In this document: positions 19,608 through 25,829 of the stretch, piece by piece
Layout of the letters: every line of letters begins with the position of its first letter
Position numbering within the stretch: position 1 is the stretch's first letter
Assembly (NCBI GenBank): GCA_016702705.1
Contig: JADJDM010000003.1
Coordinates: 1-25,829 of the forward strand
From: Bacteroidota bacterium
GTDB taxonomy: Bacteria > Bacteroidota > Bacteroidia > B-17B0 > Aurantibacillaceae
Reading direction: 5' to 3'
Length of the DNA: 25,829 nucleotides
The notes under the pieces: model-generated
What the model saw: the letters and a program-made list of their open reading frames with translations, nothing else
What the model was told of the DNA's origin: nothing
Database searches by the model: none
Position numbers and translations under genes: made by a program

Positions 19608-19968
19608 ACTACAACTTGAACAATACTTCAATAACCGCAGAATCATTGATGCAACCATGCGTCAATTAGAGAAGGATTTTTCCTTGGATGAAGATAGCGT
19701 TCAATTAAAGGATTACCAAGGGAATTTGTTTGAGCAGTTGTTTGAAGTTGTTTATCCTATCATCAACAAGCTAATCACAAGCAACTATCAGCAGTTTTTA
19801 AATACGTTGTATCGTATTGATGTAAACGAGTTTAAACTCAAACAAGAAATGGCTAAAGTGGATGCAAATCAATACAGTGAAGTTGTTACACGATTGGTAT
19901 TGCTAAAGGAATTGCAAAAAGTTATAATTAGAAACATTTATAGTACGAAGAATGATATTACAAATTAG
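19600..19968 (+). CDS. Hypothetical helical protein in the ferredoxin-lysC operon
   Basis: Intact 122-residue protein, family not recognised by name. It is highly charged and predicted helical (LQLEQYFNNRRIIDATMRQL, FEQLFEVVYPIINKLITSNY, RLVLLKELQKVIIRNIYSTK), without a signal peptide, membrane segment or cysteine cluster. Its start overlaps the ferredoxin stop by 8 nt and its stop overlaps the GNAT start by 17 nt, so translation is probably coupled across all three. It is one of the few unbroken frames in this stretch. Confidence 0.8.
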   Translation: MSELQLEQYFNNRRIIDATMRQLEKDFSLDEDSVQLKDYQGNLFEQLFEVVYPIINKLITSNYQQFLNTLYRIDVNEFKLKQEMAKVDANQYSEVVTRLVLLKELQKVIIRNIYSTKNDITN

Positions 19969-20420
19969 AAAAGGTGTTGCAGAGGATTTACCACAAGTAT
20001 TAAATTTAATAAAAGGAATTAGCGGCATACAGAAAAGCTCCAAACGAAGTAGTTGTTACCATTGATGAAATGACAAACTGGGGTTTTGGAAAAGATAAGG
20101 TGTTCGATTTTTTTTGTGGCGATAGAAAATGATAGAGTGATTGGTTTAGCATTATATTATTTCAAATATTCAACTTGGAAAGGTCGTTGTTTATTTTTAG
20201 AAGATATTATTGTAACTGAGCCATACAGGGGCAAAGGTTTAGGGAAAAAGCTTTTTGAGAAAGTAGCAAGGTTGCTAAAATGGAAAAGGTTCGTCGTATG
20301 GAGTGGCAAGTGTTAGATTGGAACGAACCAGCAATTAATTTCTATAAGAAATATCCTTCGCATTTAGATGGTGAGTGGATTAATTGCAAATTAACCGATA
20401 AAGAATTAGTAAGTTTTTAA
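19952..20420 (+). CDS. GNAT-family N-acetyltransferase (frameshifted)
   Basis: About 155 residues. The ATG at 19952 gives ILQIRKGVAEDLPQVLNLIK; an extra G near 20014 shifts the frame into ELAAYRKAPNEVVVTIDEM. After the T run near 20106 comes VFDFFVAIENDRVIGLALYY, then FLEDIIVTEPYRGKGLGKKL, the acetyl-CoA pyrophosphate loop R-x-x-G-x-G/A. A shift near 20275 gives MEKVRRMEWQVLDWNEPAIN and FYKKYPSHLDGEW, ending at 20420. The WQVLDWN...A..FY block is typical of diamine/spermidine acetyltransferase-like GNATs, but the substrate is not proven. It stops 2 nt before lysC. Confidence 0.88.
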
Positions 20421-20422
20421 TT

Positions 20423-21686
20423 ATGCAGGTATTTAAATTTGGTGGAGCATCAGTAAAAGATGCAAATGCTGTAAAAAATGTTGCGGCAATTTTAAAAAAC
20501 GTTACGAAGGCAAACAATTAATTATTGTTGTTTCTGCAATGGGCAAAATCACTAATGCTTTGGAGCGTTTGGTAGATGCCTACTTTTATAAGAAAGAAAA
20601 TGCAGAAGTTGTTTTGGAAGAAATAAAAGCATTTCATTTAAACATTGTTACTGAATTGTTTCCAAACAAATCGCATTCGTTTTACAATGATTTAGAAAAT
20701 ACTTTTGTAGAAATACAATGGGCCATTGAAGATGAACCAACTGGAACTATAATTTCGAATACGACCAAATTGTGAGTATGGGAGAAGTTTTTTCTACCAA
20801 AATAATTTCGGCTTATTTAAATGAAATCGGTATTAAAAATAAATGGATGGATGCACGCGGTTTGGTGCAAACAGATAATACGTACCGCGAGGGAAAAGTA
20901 GATTTTGAATTAACAGAATCCTTGGTGAAAAAAGATTTGGTTCCTGCAGTACACACAAACAATATTGTAACAACACAAGGTTTTTTAGGTGGAACATCGG
21001 AAAACTTTACTACCACACTTGGACGTGAAGGTTCTGATTATACAGCTGCCATTTTAGCCTATTATTGTAAATGCCGAAAAATGTTACCATTTGGAAAGAT
21101 GTGCCAGGTGTTTTAAATGCTGATCCAAAGTGGTTTGATAATACAATTAAAATTAGCGAACTTACTTATCAAGATGCAATTGAGTTAACTTATTATGGGG
21201 CAACAGTTATTCATCCAAAAACAATTAAACCTTTGCAAAATAAAGGTATTCCTTTGTTTGTGCGTTCTTTTAAATCACGATGAAGAAGGAACTGTGGTAA
21301 AGAATCAGGTAGGAAGCTGCCAATTCCTTCTTTTATTTTAAAGTAAATCAAGTTTTAATTTCACTACAAGCAAAAGATTTTTCATTTATAGCCGAAGATA
21401 ATTTGAGTTCTATTTTTTAAGTGTTTTACAAACATGGAGTTAAAATTCACATGATGCAATTATCTGCCATTAATTTCTCTGTTTGTACCGATAATGACGC
21501 GCAAAAGTCCCTGGTTTACTTGCTGAATTGCAGAACGATTTTAAAGTATTGTACAACGATAATTTAGAATTATGTACGATTCGATACTACGACCAAAGCA
21601 CTTTAGATAGGGTTTCCATTAATAAGCAGATTTTACTTGAACAAAAAAGCCGTTATACAGCTCAAATGGTGTTAAAACCTGTTTAA
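20423..21686 (+). CDS. lysC: Aspartate kinase, monofunctional (frameshifted)
   Basis: About 420 residues. It begins QVFKFGGASVKDANAVKNVA (KFGGxSV nucleotide motif), then, after a shift near 20505, QLIIVVSAMGKITNALERLV. VSMGEVFSTKIISAYLNEIG, VTTQGFLGGTSE and TTLGREGSDYTAAILAYY follow. After another shift near 21068 come VTIWKDVPGVLNADP and DAIELTYYGATVIHPKTIKP. The ACT-domain part after 21280 is frame-broken but readable (VLISLQAKDFSFIAEDNLS, HMMQLSAINFSVCTDND, LYNDNLELCTIRYYD), ending at 21686. It phosphorylates aspartate, the first step toward lysine, threonine and methionine, and is usually feedback-regulated through the ACT domains. It is last in the ferredoxin operon. Confidence 0.93.
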
Positions 21687-21695
21687 ATGTTTTTG

Positions 21696-21725
21696 TTGTC
21701 GGCATGCTATTTGTTTGTAGCTTTA
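21696..21725 (+). promoter_or_regulatory. Possible promoter for the PD40/SPOR-like protein gene
   Basis: TTG (21696-21698) is followed after 19 nt by TAGCTTTA (21718-21725), one mismatch from TAnnTTTG, 16 nt before the ATG at 21742. It lies just after the lysC stop. Confidence 0.35.
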
Positions 21726-21741
21726 AATACAAATTTACAAC

Positions 21742-23728
21742 ATGGCAGTTTTATATTTTTTTCTCCTTTATTCTATTGTTTGTAAACCTTAGTTTCGTTT
21801 GCGCAGCTGAATGGTGATTTGCGCGAAGAGGTCATAAATCGTTCAACAGAGAAAGAAATAAAAATGTTGGACTTAGCCGACAAGTATTACATTGATAGAG
21901 AATTTTATTAGCTCTTCCTTATTACGATACATTACTAACTAAATTTCCTGATAATTTGTATTTGTCCTATTTACTGGGTTCATGTTCTGTTTTGATGCAG
22001 ATAAACAAAAGTCTTCGGAAAAATTCATAAAGAAAGCAGAGTCAATTAAAGTAAGTTATTTGATTATGACTATTACCTCGGGAATCTTTTAGTTAATGAT
22101 AAGTATGATGATGCAATCAATCAATTTGGGATGTATCTTACCAATCCAATTAATGATGATTTAAAAAACGAAGTAATCCGTCAGATTTCAATTTGTAAAA
22201 ATGCAAAGAGAGTAATTCAAAGTTTGCTTTAGCTAAAATAACCAATATAGGCTCACCAATAAATACAAAGGGTTCAGAGTACTGTCCGATATTCCCTTCA
22301 GATGAGCGTTTATGGTTTTTACTTATCGTAGTTGAAAAATCCAAAGGGGGAAAGCAATCAATGCCGAATAAAAAGATGAGAAGGAGGATTTATTTTGAAG
22401 ATGTATTTATTTCCATATAAAGGTCCAAGAGGCGAGTGGTCGGAGCCGCTTTCAATTGACGCAATTAATACTACAGGGCACGATGCAGCTATTTATCTAT
22501 CTCAAGATGGACAACGCTTATTCATATACAGAAATTTAAGTTCTGGAAATGGCGATATATACGAGAGTAAGCAAATGGGTTCTTCTTGGACAAAGCCTGA
22601 GAAAGTGAAAGGAATAAATTCAAATGCGTGGGAGGAAGTGTGTGTTTGTCGCCTGATCAAAAAACAATTTATTTTAGTAGTGAGCGCCCTGGCGGTTTGG
22701 GAGGAAGAGATATTTATTTTGCAACTTTGCAAGCTGATGGTTCTTGGGGTAATGTAAAAAAGCTTGGACCTGAGATAAATACAAAATACGATGAAGATGC
22801 ACCTTTTGTGCATGCTGATGGTAAAACACTTTTTTTCGCTTCTAACGGGCACACAACAATTGGAGGTTATGATATTTTTAAAAGTGAAATGAAATCAGGT
22901 AAATGGCAAAAACCATTTAATGTTGGTAAACCCGTAAATACACCAGGCGACGACAAGTTTTATGTTGTTTCATCAGATGGGCGAAGAGGATATTATTCTT
23001 CTGAAAAAAGGATGGGCAGGGACAACAAGATATTTACATGGCTGAACCTGGAATGTTTGGAAAACCTACAGCTTTAGTTTTGGTTATTGGTAAAGTTACT
23101 TTTAACGATAAGCCTATTGCGGCTACCGTAAAGTTATTTCTAAACTATTTAAACTGAGTACACAAGTGCTATGGCAAGTAATAAGGAAACGGGAGATTAT
23201 TTAGTGAATCTACCATCTGGAAATGAGTTTGAAATTATGTTTAATTATAATGATGTGTATCAAAGTAAAGTTTATCAACTGCTTTAGTAGATTCATTTTG
23301 CACGTTTAGAAATAAATGCACAATTATTTACAGAGGAATACTTAGATTCAAAAATGCCAAAGCAAATCGACTCTACACAACTTAGGTATGAAGAGCTAGT
23401 AAAAATGGATTAACATATAAAGAATTTGTTGAGATTTACGGAAATTCAGTAGCAGATAGCTTGGATTTTAGAATACAGTTAGGAGCTTACAAGTATATTG
23501 AAAATTTTAATTATTCGAAAATCATAGGTTTGCCTCGAGTGCTTAGAAGAACGTATCATGATGGAATAACACGTTTTACAATTGGTTCTGTTAAAACACT
23601 AAATGAAGTAAATGCACTTTGCAATAAAGCAAAAGAATGGATTGAAAGATGCCTTTGTAATTGTTATTTATAAAGATGAACGTATTACTTGGAATAAATT
23701 ATTGGATGAAAAAATTATTCAGAGGTAG
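21742..23728 (+). CDS. Envelope protein with TPR-like N-terminus, PD40 beta-propeller repeats and SPOR-like C-terminus (heavily frameshifted)
   Basis: About 660 residues. A signal peptide (QFYIFFSFILLFVNLSFVCA) starts near 21742. TPR-like helices follow (MLDLADKYYIDREF, ALPYYDTLLTKFPDN, LLVNDKYDDAINQFGMYL). PD40/WD40-like repeats run from about 22230 to 23060: GHDAAIYLSQDGQRLFIYRN, VCLSPDQKTIYFSSERPGGL, GGRDIYFATLQADGSWG, FVHADGKTLFFASNGHTTIG and FYVVSSDGRRGYYSSE. Then comes a Gly-rich beta module (VIGKVTFNDKPIAATV) and a SPOR-like end (FRIQLGAYKYIENFNYSKII, DGITRFTIGSVKTLNEV, DAFVIVIYKDERITWN). Known Bacteroidota relatives include PorE/OmpA-type gliding or T9SS-associated envelope proteins; that link is inferred from architecture only. 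No OmpA domain is seen. Confidence 0.75.
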
Positions 23729-23757
23729 TTTCGATGTTCATCTTTTGAATTACATAA

Positions 23758-24271
23758 ATGTACAACATTAAAATTGTTTGTTCTTCTTTATTAATAATAG
23801 TTTTCCTTTCTTCTTGTTCAACATTAAAATCATATGGTAAATACGAAAAAGCGTTGGGCTTATGTACATCCATTTGCTGCTATTAAACTGAAAAGAAGTG
23901 AAAAGAAAATGTGATGTATTATATAAAGTCGTTAAGGATTCAAACAGTTTAGATAAATATGATAGGCAAACTCGATGCTTTTTAGGCATATGTTTGTGAG
24001 CTGGTTTGCAAATAAAATATCTCCAGAAAAAGTTCATGCTTCGAATTGCACATGAAAGGATATAATGCTTGGCTTTTTAAAGAATAAAGACGAAGGTAAG
24101 AAACAACAGATAGTCTTTCTTTTGTGAAATGGATTTTGTTGAATAATGAAGTTGGAATTGATTTGGCAAAGATCGATTAAGAAGAACTACTCAATTGATC
24201 AAATTAAAGACTTATGTCTTGAGAAAATTAATGCTGAACAAGCTTATTTTATGAAAAAGAAATTCTGTTAA
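23758..24271 (+). CDS. Hypothetical lipoprotein (frameshifted)
   Basis: The ATG at 23758 gives MYNIKIVCSSLLIIVFLSSC, a clear lipoprotein signal with an LSSC lipobox, then STLKSYGKYEKALGL. The frame then breaks repeatedly, but fragments such as KCDVLYKVVKDSNSLDKYDR and YSIDQIKDLCLEKINAEQAY can be read in changing frames to about 24271. The family is not recognised. It follows the SPOR-like protein gene by 29 nt, so it may share its transcript. The signal is confident; the 3' end is not. Confidence 0.45.
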
Positions 24272-24391
24272 GAATTACTTAACACAGAGGGAACAATAAT
24301 AAATTTCAATTTATATATTAAAAAGTGGAATGTTCCAAAGTGTTTGGTTAGAAAATAATTTATTGTAAATTTATGTTGAAATAAATAGACG

Positions 24392-24660
24392 ATGAAGAAA
24401 ATTTTTTTGCTCTTGGAATTTTTTGACTTTATCTCTCAATTCATGTTTTCTCAAGAAAGCACTTCTTTCGCAATTATTGGCGAATATTCCGAAAATTTCA
24501 GATGGAGTAATTACTCAGGAGGTCTTGCCCGTTGGAAGTGCCATGATGATAAAATTGCAAAAAAGGCATTGTTGAGCCACTTTTTTTGCATGCCGGAATC
24601 GGCGTTTGTTTTAACCGTGATTAGCTTGATGATTTGGTTTCAAAAGCGTATTTTTGTAGT
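24392..24660 (+). other. Unassigned stretch with a signal-peptide-like open frame
   Basis: An open frame from an ATG at 24392 starts KKIFLLLEFFDFISQFMFSQ, which looks like an export signal ending at Ser-Gln, followed by ESTSFAIIGEYSENFRW. Beyond about 24500 the composition is not convincingly coding, and the frame runs into the promoter and start of the next gene. It may be the remnant or damaged 5' end of a short secreted protein. A small GCCG-GAAT-CGGC hairpin followed by T's (24592-24610) lies within it. No function is offered. Confidence 0.25.
24626..24656 (+). promoter_or_regulatory. Promoter directly abutting the biotin-carrier gene
   Basis: TTG (24626-24628), a 20-nt spacer and TATTTTTG (24649-24656) match the Bacteroidota -33/-7 consensus. 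The box ends only 4 nt before the ATG at 24661, so initiation at the usual distance would make a leaderless or near-leaderless mRNA. Confidence 0.5.
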
Positions 24661-25155
24661 ATGTATACAGTTAGCACAAACAATAGTTCCTACAAGATTG
24701 AAAAGGAAAACGATACTTGGAAATTGAATGGAGAAAATATCTCTATCGACCAAATCCAAATTAGTGAAACCAATTATCATATCATTAAGGATAATAAAAC
24801 ATATGATGTTGATGTCATCAAGTTTAACAAAGAAGATAAAACAGCTTTGATTAAAGTAGATGGTACAAAGTACGAACTGAAGATTGCAGATAAATTTGAT
24901 GAGCTACTTAGAATTTGGGGTATGGATAATTTAGCTGCTAAAAAGAAAGTAAATATTAAAGCTCCAATGCCGGGGCTAGTTCTAAATATTTTAGTTGAAG
25001 ACGGAACAGTGGTATTGAAAGGCGATGCACTTATTGTGTTAGAAGCTATGAAAATGGAGAACATCTTAAAATCTCCAACGGATGGAACAGTAAAAAGATT
25101 TCGGTGAAAAAGGGTGCTTATGATTTGAAAAAATCAAGTTTTAATCGAATTTTAA
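24661..25155 (+). CDS. Biotin carboxyl carrier-like (biotin/lipoyl attachment) protein, one frameshift near the end
   Basis: About 164 residues. It starts MYTVSTNNSSYKIEKENDTW. The N-terminal beta-rich part continues NYHIIKDNKTYDVDVIKFN and ALIKVDGTKYELKI. The C-terminal biotinyl domain reads VNIKAPMPGLVLNILVEDGT, then IVLEAMKMENILKSPTDGT, where the Lys of EAMKMEN is the biotin attachment site. A frame change near 25100 leads to ISVKKGAY and a last KNQVLIEF, ending at 25155. Length and N-terminal region fit the carrier subunits of acyl-CoA carboxylases (propionyl/methylcrotonyl type) in Bacteroidota, but no carboxylase gene is in view. Its stop directly abuts the next start (TAAATG). Confidence 0.88.
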
Positions 25156-25829
25156 ATGACCGATAATAGAAGAGATTTCCTGAAAAAATCTGCACTCCTT
25201 TCATTAGGAACACCCGCAAAGGTAAACTTGTTGAAACGAGCAAGTAAATAAGTTAGAGGAATTTGGAGCGATGGAATTTATAGATGGCGGAAAGTTTACC
25301 TGCTTTTTACAATAGGCTTACGTTGCGCTAGAACCTTTCATTGATAAACAAACAATGGAAATCCATCACACTAAAGCATCATCAAGCAAATGTAGATAAT
25401 TTAAACAAGGCCCTAGAAAATAATAAATTTGAAGGTTTGGATGCACCTTTTACCTTCGAAAATATTTTTAAGTACCACATAAATTTCTGTGCTTCGCAAT
25501 AATGCTGGCGGACATTGGAATCACTCTTTCTTTTGGCAATGTCTAAGTCCCAATCCAAAGTCAGGCTCATTCCCATCACCAACATTAATTCGAATTATCA
25601 AAGAAAATTTTGGCAGATTTGAAACTTTAAGAACGGTTTGAAAAGAAACTGCTCTTAGTAGACTGGAAGTGGATAGGTGTGGACGTTATGTTTAAATATT
25701 GGTAAACTAGAATGAGTTCTACTGCCAATCAAGATAATCTATTAATACTAATATGGAGGTAATTGGTAAACCAGTCTTAGCTCTTGATGTTTAGGAACAT
25801 GCATACTATTTCAAAATATCAAAACAAAC
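25156..25829 (+). CDS. Fe/Mn superoxide dismutase with Tat-like signal (partial, frameshifted)
   Basis: The ATG at 25156 gives MTDNRRDFLKKSALLSLGT, a twin-arginine signal (RRDFLKK plus hydrophobic stretch), suggesting export in folded form. After frame changes the mature enzyme reads GGKFTLPALPYAYVALEPFI, DKQTMEIHHTKHHQANVDNL (first metal His), NNAGGHWNHSFFW (second His) and LSPNPKSGSFPSPTLIRII. Near the end are TANQDN, IGKPVLALDV and EHAYYF (Asp and His ligands). The Trp codon expected between DV and EH reads TAG (G to A), so it is probably a sequencing error. The gene runs off the window at 25829. Fe versus Mn preference cannot be told. Confidence 0.85.

Noticed and set aside
24777..25064. 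Minus-strand open frame opposite the biotin carrier
   Set aside because: The plus strand encodes an unmistakable biotinyl domain over the same bases.
25770..25800. In-frame TAG in the superoxide dismutase as a recoded amber codon
   Set aside because: It stands where relatives have Trp (TGG), one base away, in a region full of errors; no recoding signal is evident.

Overview
The window comes from an A+T-rich member of the Bacteroidota. The signs are a C-terminal type IX secretion (T9SS) type-A sorting domain, several TAnnTTTG-type -7 promoter boxes, WG-repeat and TPR/SpoIIE proteins, a PD40-repeat envelope protein, and a DNA polymerase III alpha subunit that carries its own N-terminal DnaQ-type exonuclease. 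No rRNA, tRNA, CRISPR array, insertion sequence or phage gene was seen. It reads as ordinary chromosome.

Layout: (1) 1-4.0 kb, + strand: a secreted multidomain zinc metalloprotease, then a small secreted protein of three ~46-residue repeats. (2) 4.0-8.2 kb, - strand: a membrane TPR/SpoIIE-type phosphatase, accD and a class I fructose-bisphosphate aldolase with a clear promoter. (3) 8.3-8.9 kb, + strand: a bacterial PH-domain membrane protein, ended by a large imperfect palindrome. (4) 9.0-10.5 kb, - strand: a small unknown gene overlapping a probable NERD-nuclease / CxxC / uracil-DNA-glycosylase-like fusion, the least ordinary locus here. (5) 10.7-16.2 kb, + strand: exonuclease-fused dnaE, a YcxB-like protein and a small lipoprotein. 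(6) 16.2-19.2 kb, - strand: a secreted WG-repeat protein and a TIGR01777-type NAD-dependent epimerase. (7) 19.3-21.7 kb, + strand: a tightly overlapping operon of a thioredoxin-like [2Fe-2S] ferredoxin, an unknown protein, a GNAT acetyltransferase and aspartate kinase. (8) 21.7-25.8 kb, + strand: a TPR/PD40/SPOR-like envelope protein, a lipoprotein, a biotin carboxyl carrier-like protein and a Tat-signal Fe/Mn superoxide dismutase that runs off the window.

A dominant feature is the density of single-base frameshifts, many at homopolymers, in genes that should be essential (dnaE, lysC, aldolase). They concentrate at 1-1.5 kb, 9-10.3 kb, 16.5-18.2 kb and beyond 19 kb, while 1.5-3.4 kb and 11.5-15.2 kb are clean. 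This looks like an uncorrected long-read assembly rather than pseudogene decay. I give each broken gene as one reconstructed span and note where the frames change. Single-residue oddities at catalytic sites should be read with the same caution.

Intergenic gaps hold several repeat types: a 92-bp palindrome, a 73-bp palindrome, a 10-bp triple tandem, a 7-bp tandem, and a perfect 13-bp inverted repeat overlapping a promoter-like box.
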